In this document: piece by piece, positions 1-10,769 of the stretch | Position numbering within the stretch: position 1 is the first letter of the stretch | Layout of the letters: each line of letters begins with the position of its first letter | From: Isoetes taiwanensis | Taxonomy: Eukaryota; Streptophyta; Lycopodiopsida; Isoetales; Isoetaceae | NCBI GenBank assembly: GCA_021234155.1 | Contig: JAJEKV010000112.1 | Location: 1,699,287 to 1,763,286, forward strand | Length of the DNA stretch: 64,000 bases | Direction of reading: 5' to 3' | Program-made: the position numbers and the translations under genes | The notes under the pieces: model-generated | Database searches by the model: none | What the model was told of the DNA's origin: nothing | What the model saw: the letters and a program-made list of their open reading frames with translations, nothing else

Positions 1-35
1 GGTTAGGTGTATCCAATTTTTACTGGCTAGAACCA

Positions 36-437
36 TCAATATTCTAGAGTTGTAGCATGCTTGAGCATGGCCTCTTTGCGTCTGCTAAAAATTCTTATGC
101 CCTCTGTCAAAAGCAATCCATTGATGCCCCAGAAATCTATAAACTGTAAATCAGCTCCCATTCCTCCTATCAGGACTACAGTGGCCCAAATGAAGGCTAA
201 TTTTCCAAAAGCACTTGCTATTTTTTGGAGAACCACCAGTCTGACTGTAAGCAAAGTGAGCTTTTGCCCAGGAGCTTGGTATTTTTTATCTTCAGGTTGC
301 ATGTTTTTGGAGGATGGATCAGGGGCAGAATGACTCTGGGGAGTTTGCGAGGTTACGAGCAGTGACTCGTGCTGGAAAAGAGCAGGTATGTTTGCTTCAA
401 GGTCGACCTGCTGGGGATCAAAGCTCTTTCCCTCCAT
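36..437 (-). pseudogene. Truncated plant membrane-protein exon, copy 1
   Basis: An ATG-started frame of 133 residues on the minus strand. Residues 68-117 resemble a land-plant family of small membrane proteins of unknown function that share the pattern FGKLAFIWATVVL, then DFW and EGIRIFSR. A hydrophobic segment lies at about residues 80-94 and another near 100-112. In that family the chain continues well past the IFSR motif, but here a stop follows after about 15 residues, so this is probably a first exon cut off from the rest of its gene. It is the best preserved of three tandem copies. The family link is from memory of the motif, not a search. Confidence 0.5.
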
Positions 438-645
438 CGATGCCTCAGATTTGAGAAGAAAGCTATCAACTATGAACTATGGACAATTCTTAGAATTGTC
501 AACATTGAGGGCCCTTATTTTTGACATTCTTTTACTAGGCTGTACCATCAAACAGTTGTAGGTAGCTGGCCTTTACAAAATCCCATAAAACTGGGATAGG
601 TCTCCAAATTGGTTAGGTGTATACAATTTTTACTGGCTAGAACCA

Positions 646-1060
646 TCAATATTCTAGAGTTGTAGCATGTTTGAGCATGGACTCTTTGCGTCTGCTAAAA
701 ATTCTTATGCCCTCTGTCAAAAGCAATCCATTGATGCCCCAGAAATCTATAAACTGTAAATCACCTCCCATTCCTCCTATCAGGACTACAGTGGCCCAAA
801 TGAAGGCTAATTTTCCAAAAGCACTTGCTATTTTTTGGAGAACCACCAGTCTGACTGCAAACAAAGTGAGCTTTTGCCCAGGAGCTTGGTATTTTTTATC
901 TTCAGGTTGCATGTTTTTGGAGGATAGATCCACTGCTTCAAATTGAGGGGCAGAACGACTCTGGGGAGTTTGCGAGGTTACGAGCAGTGACTCGACTGGA
1001 AAAGAGCAGGTATGTTTGCTTGAAGGTCGACCTGCTGGGGATCAAAGCTCTTTCCCTCCA
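646..1060 (-). pseudogene. Truncated membrane-protein exon, copy 2
   Basis: Same coding segment as copy 1, with the FGKLAFIWATVVL to IFSR core at 646-870 and the same terminal stop. The N-terminal part (starting near 1060) is out of frame with the core because of small indels near 940-1000, so no full-length frame is left. Confidence 0.45.
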
Positions 1061-1269
1061 TCGATGCCTCAGATTTGAGAAGAAAGCTATCAACTATGAA
1101 CTATGGACAATTCTTAGAATTGTCAACATTGAGGTCCCTTATTTTTGACATTCTTTTACTAGGTTGTACCATCAAACAGTTGTAGGTAGCTGGTCTTTAC
1201 AAAATCCCATAAAACTGGGATAGGTCTCCAAATTGGTTAGGTGTATCCAATTTTTACTGGCTAGAACCA

Positions 1270-1697
1270 TCAATATTCTGGAGTTGTAGCATGCTTGAGC
1301 ATGGCCTCTTTGTGTCTGCTAAAAATTCTTATGCCCTCTGTCAAAAGCAATCCATTGATGCCCCAGAAATCTATAAACTGTAAATCAGCTCCCATTCCTC
1401 CTATCCCTACACTGATGGCCCAAATGAAGGCTAATTTTCCAAAAGCACTTGCTATTTTTTTGAGAACCACCAACCATCATTAACAAACAAAGTGAGCTTT
1501 TGCCCGGAGCTTGGTATTTTTATCTTGGGTTGCATGTTTTTGAGGATGGATCCACTTTGGGTCAAATTGAGGGGCGAGAATGACTCTGGGGAGTTTATTT
1601 TGTTATTAAAATCAACACCGGTGACTCGTCTTTGGAAAAGAGCAGGTATGTTTGCTTCAAGGTCGACCTGCTGGGGATCAAAGCTCTTTCCCTCCAT
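1270..1697 (-). pseudogene. Truncated membrane-protein exon, copy 3
   Basis: Third copy of the segment. The N-terminal frame (from the ATG at 1697) and the core frame (1270-1473) are offset by a frameshift near 1450-1475. Part of the hydrophobic core is altered compared with copies 1 and 2. This is the most decayed copy of the array. Confidence 0.45.
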
Positions 1698-1964
1698 CGA
1701 TGCCTCAGATTTGAGAAGAAAGCTATCAACTATGAACTATGGACAATTCTTAGAATTGTCAACATTGAGGGCCCTTATTTTTGACATTCTTTTACTAGGC
1801 TGTACCATCAAACAGTTGTAGGTAAGCTGGCCTTTACAAAATCCCATAAAACTGGGATAGGTCTCTAAATTGGTTGTAGTTCTTGCTCTTCATTGAAAAA
1901 TCACTGGATGCTTTTTTTTTTCTTAACTTTGTGCAGTGAAGACTTTCTTGTATCCACTATAATC

Positions 1965-2810
1965 ATGGATAACCTTCGCAGAAAGGTCCGCACTAACAAT
2001 GCACCCAAACCAATGCATGTAGATGAAGAGAGTTGGAAAAGGTTTGTCGAACTTTGTGGGAAGACATATCAGTGCCAAATAGATGCAGCATCCAAACGCA
2101 AGAAGCAACAACGAGCTGGTTCAGGAGGGATCATGTTAATAAAGTCAAAATTTGTAAGTGATTTCCTAATTAGAGAATGGGAATTACCATGTAGTTAATG
2201 AAATATTTCATTCAATTCAATTAATCATCAAAGACATAAAATCAATGTATTCATTTTTGTAATTAATGAAATATTATGCAGTTTCAAGATTGGGGGTCCA
2301 TGCCTACAAATGATCTGATACAAGAAATAATTACAAAAGGGGGATATGAAGCCTTTAGGAAAAGGATGATTGCGAAGGGGTTTGTGCCAAAAAAGGTAAG
2401 TTTATCTTTTTATGGGTTTAAATATATCAAAATTTTAAGAGCTGCATTTATATTATAGCATAAGGCATTGGACTATATAAGAGGATCAAGCCCAGGGATA
2501 ATTTTCAAGACGAAATCCAAGAAGGAGATAGAAGTTATGAACAAAGTAAGTGTATGTAGATTGTTATTTTATAGTCAATTTGAATTTACATTAATCTCAC
2601 AGATGTTATCTTATAAATGTAGAACACATGCTACATTGATAGCGAGTCTGATAAGGAAAAGGTATGAAGTGCCAAATTTGATTCATGTTATTCACCTTTG
2701 TTCAAATAGATCTAACTTCTGATTTGTTAAATTAGGAAGAGGACAATGATGAAGCCAACCAAAATGAGGTCGAAGGCGATAGAAATGATCTTGAGAATGG
2801 AGAGGATTGA
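1965..2810 (+). CDS. Small five-exon gene, possibly plant transposase-derived
   Basis: Five exons can be joined with standard GT-AG introns, all in phase 0: 1965-2153, 2282-2395, 2459-2545, 2623-2661 and 2736-2810. Every donor but one reads GTAAGT (exon 4 has GTATGA). The product is about 167 residues. Exon 1 has a WKRFVELC segment followed by a basic SKRKKQQRAGSGG stretch, reminiscent of the C-terminal part of plant En/Spm-associated (Ptta-type) transposases. The C-terminal exon is acidic (Glu/Asp/Asn-rich). A possible 3' splice site (GTGCAG) just upstream of 1937 means a 5' exon may exist, so the ATG at 1965 is provisional. The five intact phase-0 junctions argue for a real transcript; the family assignment is tentative. 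Confidence 0.5.
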
Positions 2811-3929
2811 AGTTTGTTTTTTGCATTAATTTGAAATTTTAAGTTCTTTGTTTATGAAATTTAAAGTTCTTTATTGACTTTTGAGAAAGAAGGCAATGAA
2901 ACTTGTCATCTCCTTCATGTATGAACTCCATATTTAATGAGAAAAAATGCTTATGTTCACTTCAAGTTATCTCACTTTCATTCTTTCTGCAGCAAATGAG
3001 AAGGTTGCTTTGATATCCTAGTTGGAAGACGAAATGTTGTACATAAACTAGTTAGAAAAAGTGAATACAAACTGTTGCAAGTATTATAGAATTCTGCAAA
3101 TAGAACCTTTAATTTGACGAAGATACTTTGGTACTGTTCTTGCCACCTTTATGACACAAAATTCCATATTGTTTTGTACATACAAATTAATCCCCTTGGT
3201 TTTTAAATTGACAAAACGGGTGCATTATATTTATTACTATCTTGTCATAACGTTGACATTTGTTGTGATACAAAGGTCACTTCCTCATTGATATTATGTT
3301 GACTAAAAGTGTAGGAGGGCATTGCTAAAATCTTGCCATAGTTCCTGACACAAAGTACAATACAAAATTGACACAGGCCATTAAAATATCAACAATATTG
3401 GTGACAATATAACAACACTAAATTGCTATAATAGGTGATACTGCGTTGTTAATCTCAGTGTTGTAAACTTGTTGAAAAGTCTATTTGTGTCAACATTTAT
3501 GACTACATTCTATGTCATAATCTTGATGCAATGCTTGTCAAATGATGACGACAAGTATAGTGTCAAGTTTGTCACAACTATAGGAGTATTGGAAGTTCCT
3601 TTTGTATCACGTTTTTCGACGCTATATTGGACAATAATAGTACCCTCCTCTTGTAGTGAATCTCTCATGCCGGGGGATTCCCTGCCCTCCATCCGTACCC
3701 CAGCGACCTGTCTCAATTCTGAGATGGTGGGACCCTGTTCTCATTGCAGCTATGGCTCTCCGTTTCTTGATAGAGATGTGTGCCTTCAAATATTGGAAGC
3801 TAAGAAAACAAAAAGAAAACGAGGCAAGGGAAGAGTTTCGATTTGATTTCTTGAATTTTATTGCAATCTACATATTCGAAATAGGAATTTATATTGCGAT
3901 GCAAGTTATAAAAGGCAACAAATGGCTAG
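2811..3929. other. AT-rich stretch without a supported gene
   Basis: Nothing recognisable. The open frames between 3469 and 3846 overlap on both strands and look like chance. A slightly GC-rich block at 3650-3760 is the only compositional change. Confidence 0.5.
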
Positions 3930-4127
3930 GAAATTCATCAAGTTGCCAGCAACGATCCAGCAAAAAATGTCGAGGTGGTTGTCGGTGTTCTTGAACATGA
4001 GGTAGAACTTGTTGTTGAATTGCCCGTTGGAAATGTTGATGAATGTTTTGCTAGAGCCATGGATGACTTCCAAGATGAACGACCTAAATCTAGTTACCAA
4101 AATGAAATGTTTGAGCCAAAGAAATGA
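3930..4127 (+). CDS. Possible acidic coding exon, family unknown
   Basis: An open frame of 65 codons follows a CTAG acceptor and ends in TGA at 4125-4127. It is rich in Glu, Val and Asp (EVVVGVLEHEVELVVELPVG) and has coding-like codon texture, but no ATG near its start, so it would be a terminal exon. It may belong with the five-exon gene upstream or the exon at 4438. I do not recognise the family. Confidence 0.25.
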   Translation, partial: EIHQVASNDPAKNVEVVVGVLEHEVELVVELPVGNVDECFARAMDDFQDERPKSSYQNEMFEPKK

Positions 4128-4437
4128 TAATGATAGCACTGTACAAATTGATTGTAGTTTGGAAAACGCCCATGAATTATTCTAGGGGCATCAAATGTCT
4201 GAAATGTGTGATAAACCAGCTAAAACAATTGAAATTTATAAATTCCTTGTATTCACAAGATTTGTTATGAATTGAAAAGCAAAATGGTAAATTGAGCTCT
4301 AGCCTTCTGTTTACTTATTTACTATCTTTACATAATTTGAATGCTCTAATCTTCATCAACTTTGTCACATGATTTGCAAGAATGCCTGATCCCTTTTCCT
4401 TACACGATGCCAAGCTGAGATTTACCTGATTCTATAG

Positions 4438-4641
4438 GTTTTTGGAGGTGATTTGCCGTTCTTGATAAGAATGATCCAAGAATTGCGGGAACACATACCA
4501 ACTTATTTTGACATAATATGGAAGATCAAGGAGGACATGATTCTTTGCCTAATAGGGGAGCAAGAAAAAAAAAAAGGATTCTTGAGAAGAATGGTTCGAG
4601 AAGCTGCAAGAAGGAACGATGATCCACTTACCTTGGCCTAG
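4438..4641 (+). CDS. Possible terminal exon, helical basic C-terminus
   Basis: A 67-codon frame opens right after a TCTATAG acceptor and ends with TAG. It reads as amphipathic helix followed by a basic tail (EKKKGFLRRMVREAARR). No start codon is present, so it could only be a last exon. Family unknown. A run of nine A at 4566 makes the frame sensitive to sequencing error. Confidence 0.22.
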   Translation, partial: VFGGDLPFLIRMIQELREHIPTYFDIIWKIKEDMILCLIGEQEKKKGFLRRMVREAARRNDDPLTLA

Positions 4642-5054
4642 TTTTTTTTAACAACATCAATGTGGAGTTATTGGAAGAGGGCAAACATAAAAATGTGAAA
4701 AAAGTGAGAGTGACTGTTATTAACCGCTAAGATTATGTCAAATACATATATATAGCTTGAAAATGTTGTTAGTGAAGGATACTGTATTCTTGGATAAAAA
4801 TGGCAAATCTAGAAAATTTCAGTAATCAGACGATGATCTCTTCGCTCCTGCAGCTACCCACATGAATCTGCATCGTCCTTCCTCTTACCTTGCCAATCCG
4901 GCAGCATTGTCTCCGTAAATTCTACAAAACAATCGCTCAATTAATATCCCAAACTAAAAAATCGTTGTTCCGAATAAAAAGTCAAGACCCTAATAATTCA
5001 TTCACCCAATCTGATTTTACAGAAAATCAAACACCAAGGCAATAATTCATCGTC
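4642..5054. other. Intergenic, downstream of both neighbours
   Basis: AT-rich sequence between the possible exon at 4438-4641 and the 3' end of the convergent DUF604 gene. It should contain the 3' UTR of the latter. No other feature seen. Confidence 0.5.
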
Positions 5055-6738
5055 CTAAACAGCCCAAATTGTGGGGCAGTTGGAATCTAATACCGATAAA
5101 TTCAAATTTGCTGATGGAAGGATGGCAGATTTTCGTACCAGATGCCAGGATTCGTCGGTAATTTCTTTTTCAACTTGGATCAGATCAATGGAAGAGGGAG
5201 ACGCAGTTTTGATGCTGCACTCTGTTCTGTTATTTTCAGATCTGAAATAGGTGCTCATAGTGCTGGAAATATCTTTGAATCCCAAATTCCTCATAAAAAA
5301 TAAATATGGCTTCTGGCAGGGATCCTTCGGCACATCTCTGCTGCTAAACGGCAGACCCATTTCTTCAATTTTTCTATACCAGTTAAAAAATGTCCTTGCT
5401 GGACGCTCTAAATCCCTGGGCGATATTAGGCCCCTGTAAATTTGAATAACATATCCCCACGAAATTGAAACCGACCATCTTTTCGATCTGTCATAACAGA
5501 TTGATTGCTGTAGCAGCCCTGCCGGATCTGCATCCATTGCTTTCTTCAAATGTTGCAGAGATTCAAGCTGTGTCGTATTGGGAAATAATGGTTTTATCAA
5601 ATCTAGATGATGGATTGAAACAAGTGGGCTTAAAGGATGAGCTGCCAGAATTCCAAATGCATCGCCATAGATATCAAACTGCATAAATTCATACCAAATC
5701 AAATGGATCAGGCTGAAATCCGGTGATTATAAAAAGTAATATGAAACAAAGGTTTTATTCCTTTCTCAGATGCTCCAAATAACTTACCGCACAAAAGGAA
5801 TCTATGATATAATATAATATTGCAGTTTTATTAGATAACAGAAAACAGAGTATTCTAACCTGATGAAATCCCGGCTCCTTTGTAAGAGAAACGCCCAATT
5901 CAGCCATACATGCTTGAATCCGGTCATCGCTGCCATACAAATATGGATATCTCTGAATGCATTGATCCTGCATTTTTTCAAGAGCTTTTGCCAGCGGATA
6001 GCTGATAGCAAATCCTCCTCCTCCATAAGCCATATTGTAAGAAAATCTAATATTCTGAGCATGGCTTTCAGAATGATACCCAATGTAGAAATATTGGCGA
6101 TGGTCATACTTCGAAAGAACCCTAACTAGATTTTCAGGAACAAAAACTGTATCTTCATCTCCCATTACAAACCAGTGCACATCCGGCAGCCCTAATCTAA
6201 ATGTTTCTGAGACAATCCTTGATATTCTTATGGCAGATCTTCGGCCCTTTTTGTGAGAATATTTAAATCTGCTAGTATCCTCAGAAATCTTTGCCGGAGG
6301 AAAAAAATTAGACCAATTTTTCACGGGCTCATCCAACCAAACAAATCCTCGCATTTCTCCTGGTCTCCACCATAATTTAACATAATTTTTGCGCTTATTC
6401 CAGAATCGGGCAGATGCTGCAATGCCAAATACAATATGAGCTAGCCCTGTTTCATGCCCTATTTTCTCAGCTGAATGTACAGAGTCTGATTTTATCGAAA
6501 TAATGCTTTCCCCTTCTTCAGATTTTAGCTCATCGCTTTCTGATCCTGGATCTAAGAACCGAATCGTTTCTAATTGCCGATTATTTAATGACAGATCCTG
6601 CACAAACTGGCGATATGATTCGTCTTTGGACAGAGAAAAATAAAAATGGCAGGGCTGTTTTGTGAGTAAAACGACGCAATATAAGAGGCTAAAGCATGAA
6701 GCGGCTGCGACAAGCAAGGATAGCTTGGATCTGGCCAT
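5055..6738 (-). CDS. DUF604 / GT31-like glycosyltransferase (Fringe-like), Golgi type II membrane protein
   Basis: Two exons, 6738-5860 and 5678-5055, joined by a 181-bp phase-0 intron (CAG|GTTAGA ... TGCAG|TTT), give a 500-residue protein with no stops. Residues 8-26 form one hydrophobic signal anchor, as in type II Golgi enzymes. A GT31-like core follows: HIVFGIAASA at 101-110, WW-PGEMRGFVWLD at 123-136, WFVMGDEDT at 189-197 (DED at 194-196 takes the place of the DxD metal/nucleotide-sugar motif), AYGGGGFAIS at 237-246 and YGSDDR at 268-273. Exon 2 begins with the family's FDIYGD...LAAHPLSPLVSIHHLD block. Length and layout match the plant DUF604 family, for which a glycosyltransferase fold is inferred but the sugar acceptor is generally unknown. 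The start is the first ATG, directly before the anchor. It is one of two clearly intact genes here. Confidence 0.9.
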
Positions 6739-7240
6739 GGAAAGAGCAAATGGGCAAAGGTAATGAGGTCAGGGCACTTTGTTTTGGCGACCCCCGGAAG
6801 AATCCGCCATAGCTGGAAGCTTGCTTCCAAAAAATGATAAATAAAAAGTGGCTTCCGGACAAAGATTTGACACGTTTAATATGCTCATATAATTAATCGC
6901 ATTTTATAAACACTTTTTTAATTTAATATATTTTGGGTGGGCAATGCTGATTATTGTACGTGGAATCCGGTGGTTTTTTTTTTTGTTTTTTTTCTAATCT
7001 AACTGCAATGGATTAACGACCTTTGGTTATGTTTAGAATATTATTTAGCAAAGCATAATATTGCGCGTTCTTATGGTTTTCTCGAAAGACCCAATTTACA
7101 AAGTTTGCTTATGTTTCTGCTTCTGCTTATTGTCTTCACCAATAGAAATCTGCAAAGTATTTCTTATTCCGCTTTTGTGTCTTGGCCAGTAGAAGCATAT
7201 TCAAAACTCTTGTTTACATCATGATTTTTGTTAATCTTGC
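6739..7240. promoter_or_regulatory. Upstream region of the DUF604 gene
   Basis: AT-rich sequence that should hold the promoter and 5' UTR of the minus-strand glycosyltransferase gene. I cannot point to a convincing TATA box. Nothing else recognised. Confidence 0.3.
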
Positions 7241-7590
7241 AGTGTGGGACAAACTCTAAAAACCTAACAAGTATGTTTCCTATATAATTTAAGCTAGGCG
7301 AAAGGGGCCTATGACTAGATTTTATCAAGAAAAGTATAACGAAAGCCACAAATTTTGAAAGAACTTTTTGGAACTTATTTCTCCTATCGAAAATTCTCGA
7401 TTTTAACAGGCAGGATGCTAGAGTTTCTAGAAATTTGTCACATACTACAATCTGGGTATGATTCAGAAGCAAAACAAAAATATTATTAAAGCAATAGAAG
7501 TATGGAAGAGGTCATTTTCACCAACAGAAAATTTTACAGTGAAAATACCCTTATGAGAAAAAGGGACCTTGATTTTATTTCCTTTTTAGC
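7241..7590 (+). repeat. Dispersed repeat R1, long copy
   Basis: This block matches 8937-9191 in the same orientation. Shared words include TTTAAGCTAGGC, GCTAGAGTTTCTAGAAATT, CATACTACAATCTGG and CCTTATGAGAAAAAGGGACC. The long copy has about 90 bp (near 7305-7400) that the other lacks. No coding content. Origin unknown. Confidence 0.8.
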
Positions 7591-8936
7591 ACACCAGCCC
7601 TACCGGGCCTACAGCCTTTCCTCAAATTCTAGCCTATCCACGTGTAATTTCCACCTCATCAAAATCTGAAGTGGCATCAATCTACACTATTGAATCTCTA
7701 GTTTCATAAATCAAGGGTCGAGGAAATTAGAAAATGGCCAAGAAAATAGAACGGAGATGGGAGAAGGCGCAACCTCAGGTAATGGATCATCGTATTCGAC
7801 AGTAACCTCCGTTCCAACTTAATATGAAATGGCTATAGAATTCTGGTGTCCGTTGTTGCCAGTTTTCCAAATTTTATGGCTTTTCAACCTGCATTACCTG
7901 CATCACATCTCATTCCAACCTTCATTTTCCATATTCGTTTTCCATGTTTCCGGCTCTCCAAGCTTTAAAGCTTTGCAACTTTTTTTTGTACGGGTCAGCA
8001 AGATTGACTTTGGGCTATAGATTGATGTTTTATTTAGGGTTAACACGGATCTTAAGCTTTACCGTCTTTACGAAAATACTTCTGCTTCTCCTTGTTGGTA
8101 TCTGATCAAACGGCTGCACCAGGACAATTCTCATTTTCCAAAATGTGAAAAGGCATTGGAAAGGCATTGGATAACTTTACTTATGCTGGCCAGAATGGAA
8201 TTTGCTTATGGCATCCTTTCCAAAAAAAGTATGCGCCATTGGATACACTGGCTTAGGAATCTCTATGTGCTGTTTGTTCTCTTGTAAGGGTTTTGAACTC
8301 CTTGTCTTTTCTATAGACATGTTGGATGGCTAAGCTCTTTACTGACATTCAACTGACGTTTTGAATTGGAAGAAGCATTTGGTAAAGATCGATTCAGCAT
8401 TGATTACGTATGTCAATTCCAGCCCTTGGTTCTATAGAGAGATAAAGTAGAAGAAGAAAAATGCAAGATTATAGTTTGAAAACGTTTTGGGACTTCACAA
8501 GATAATCATTTGCAAGCTTTTGTTGAAGTCTATGCATGATGATCGAATTTTTTTATGGGGATTGATCAACACCAGCAATAGGGAATAATTCCTCAAGAAT
8601 CAGATCACCAGTATCGTCTTGCAAAAGCACAGCCTTGCCTTGAATAGTCTACGTCTTTATTTCCTGCAGTTGCTCTATCGTTGTTTCCAGTTGGGGAGGT
8701 CAATGTTTGCGAGATTGGGCAATGTGTCTCAATCGATCAGTACCAGAGACATTGTTGGTTTATTACATTTTGTTTTGCAAATAAGCACGGGCCAGCTGTA
8801 GCCCAATACTGGACAGGCAGTAAGTATCAGAGATCATTTGACCTCTTTCACCCACGTATGCTCTTCATCTTGATTTTGCAGCTGGATTTTTGTGGTTCAA
8901 TACCACGATTTCTAACTGTTTGCCAAGACATTTTTA
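7591..8936. other. Unassigned sequence between the two R1 copies
   Basis: No gene I can support. Short coding-like stretches occur on the plus strand around 8040-8190 and 8660-8840, but I found no matching splice sites or family. It may be decayed gene sequence. Confidence 0.4.
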
Positions 8937-9191
8937 CTGAACTCTAACAATTATATTTCCTATATTATTTAAGCTAGGCAGAAGGGGCCTGTTAAAATTC
9001 TTGATTTTAACAGGCAGAATGCTAGAGTTTCTAGAAATTCGACACATACTACAATCTGGTCATGATTCAGAAGCAAAAACAAAAATATTATTAGAGCAAT
9101 AGAAGTATGGAAGAGGTAATTTTCACCAACAGAAAATTTCGCAGTGAAAATACCCTTATGAGAAAAAGGGACCTTGATTTTATTTCCTTTT
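8937..9191 (+). repeat. Dispersed repeat R1, short copy
   Basis: Direct repeat of 7241-7590 with an internal deletion of about 90 bp. The two copies end at the same point (TTTTATTTCCTTTTT), which suggests a mobile or duplicated unit with a defined 3' boundary. Confidence 0.8.
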
Positions 9192-9442
9192 TTATTTTTT
9201 CGGCAAGTTTCTAGCAGATTACAACGAGATTGGATGGCGGCATCGTTTAGCAAAGGATGGGGGGTTTCCGGCATGAAACCGGCAGGCGGCGCCGCCGCAA
9301 GGCAGGAAACCCGCAACGACCGGTGGGTTCCCTAGCGTGGCCCACCGTTAGGTGGAAATTTTGTACATGCAGCAGACACCGAAGAAAACTCTGGCAATCG
9401 CCATAGCCAGACTATCGAGGTTCGTGTTTCATATCAGAGCTT

Positions 9443-9826
9443 TCATATCAGAGCTTTCAAAGCTTTCTTGTTGCTAAACTCGTGAAGAAGACGCTCTGCT
9501 TCACCGCCAGACTGCTGCTCCAATGGCGCCATTCGGGAAGCCAAACCGCACCATTCGGGAAGCCAGGCCTCTGTTTTGGGCATATTTCCCAAACCGCGCC
9601 ATGTCTCGTGCTTTTGTCTCAGCTCCTCATCAACCAACCCTCCAATTCTGGCATCCAAATCCTTGAAAGGCTCGTTTAATCCCTGGAATCTGAATGCGTA
9701 CATCAGAGCACGGGGTTCGGGCCTCAAAGACTCGTGTTTCATATCAGAGTTTCTTGGCGGAGCTGAAGAAAGTTTCTTGGCGGAGCCTTCTAGGAGAGAT
9801 GCTTCCCATAGAAGCAGACTTGCCAA
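9443..9826 (-). CDS. Open frame of unknown function, no ATG at its start
   Basis: A 127-codon minus-strand frame, open but without an upstream ATG. The middle reads like soluble protein (FQGLNEPFKDLDARIGGLVD), with many charged residues. I do not recognise it. A GC-rich block with a short CGGTGGG/CCCACCG inverted repeat at about 9318-9345 lies downstream on that strand. It could be an exon, a transposon fragment or chance. Confidence 0.2.
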   Translation of the reverse strand: MASLLLWEASLLEGSAKKLSSAPPRNSDMKHESLRPEPRALMYAFRFQGLNEPFKDLDARIGGLVDEELRQKHETWRGLGNMPKTEAWLPEWCGLASRMAPLEQQSGGEAERLLHEFSNKKALKALI

Positions 9827-10279
9827 AAATTAACTACTATAAGACTGAAGATATGAACAAGAAAATGAAGAAGGAATTAGACTTGTAAGAAATATCATCT
9901 TCCAGAATAGGAATGGCGGAAATGTAATTTGATTCTTTGATTCAATTTGCAATTTAAATTCTTTCATTCTTGACATTATAAACTATCAATATGTGAAGCT
10001 TTTCCATTTGTGGAAAAAATTGCTAGAATTCAATTCAATCTCTCATCCAAAACCTTTATGTAATTGCAGAAATTCTTGTGCATCTAAACGTAGAATACAG
10101 TGTGGATCTGTATTTGAAAACTCCATTGAAGTTAGTTAAATTATGTTGGAGATGTAAGCATTTGAATCAAAATCAAATTTTGGTGGAAGTCAAATCTACT
10201 GTAACTGAATGCGAAATTTCTTGAATAAAGTATTTTGTGAACAGATTTTTTATGTGCTTTATGAACAGGTTAATGTTGT

Positions 10280-10769
10280 GCTGTGTTTTGTGAAAAGGAA
10301 TAGAAAAATGACCACACACTCCACCAATTCCCTCCTTTGAGGGTCAGCATAATTTGCCCTCCACTTCTTCTCCCAGCAGTCAGTGTATTGCTCCTTCAAG
10401 TTGCCCTTCTTGTGTCTCCCAATGGGCTCCCAATATTGAATTTGGAATAGGACGCAACTCCTCTCCATCAGGCATAGTGGTGGTCACATCAGAGAGTGCC
10501 ACCCCTAACCATATTGGACAGTCCTCATCATCAGGCCTTACTAGCACAAAGTATCCTTCCTTGATGTCCTCAAAGGGATCCCACTCAGGAAGATCAAACC
10601 ACTTCGGCCTTGAGGCCTTACTTCCCACAAACCACTTGGAACCCTTGTTGGGACCCAAGTGAGCATTCTTAGACGTGCTTGCACCTTGAGAACCCTCCCA
10701 TCTTGACTCTGGCAAGAACCCGTCTCTTAGCTCCCTCCCACATGGCTGTTCAGTTTCTAAGCATGTCAC
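10280..10769 (-). pseudogene. Transposon-like or host gene fragment with one frameshift
   Basis: Two overlapping minus-strand frames join with a shift near 10445: the first has EGYFVLVRPDDEDCPIWLGV, the second IQYWEPIGRHKKG followed by YTDCWEKKWRANYADPQ. Together they look like one small domain with conserved Trp and aromatic residues, of a kind I associate with plant transposon-encoded or BAH/Tudor-like reader sequences, though I cannot name the family. No ATG opens the frame. It lies downstream of, and on the same strand as, a trihelix-like pseudogene and may be part of the same decayed gene. Confidence 0.35.

Larger units (their letters stand above)
1..1874. repeat. Three tandem ~610-640 bp repeats
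   Basis: Three head-to-tail copies begin at about 1, 611 and 1235, each with the word GGTTAGGTGTAT, and the array ends near 1874. Copies 1 and 2 are nearly identical. Copy 3 is more diverged and carries extra sequence around 1590-1620. Each copy holds the same truncated minus-strand coding segment (listed separately). The copies share the same premature 3' end of the coding segment, so the truncation came before the amplification. Confidence 0.9.

Noticed and set aside
61-333. Plus-strand frames opposite the membrane-protein exon copies
   Set aside because: Antisense shadows of the minus-strand frames; no domain or codon texture of their own.
1-1874. Regular repeats as a possible CRISPR array
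   Set aside because: Units are ~620 bp with no short repeat-spacer pattern, and the context is a plant nuclear genome.
3469-3994. Overlapping plus-strand ORFs of 112-125 codons
   Set aside because: They overlap in different frames and match nothing known; only the exon-like segment starting at 3930 has a plausible splice acceptor.
9318-9345. GC-rich hairpin as a terminator or regulatory RNA
   Set aside because: Only a 7-bp stem; no basis for a function in a plant nuclear genome.
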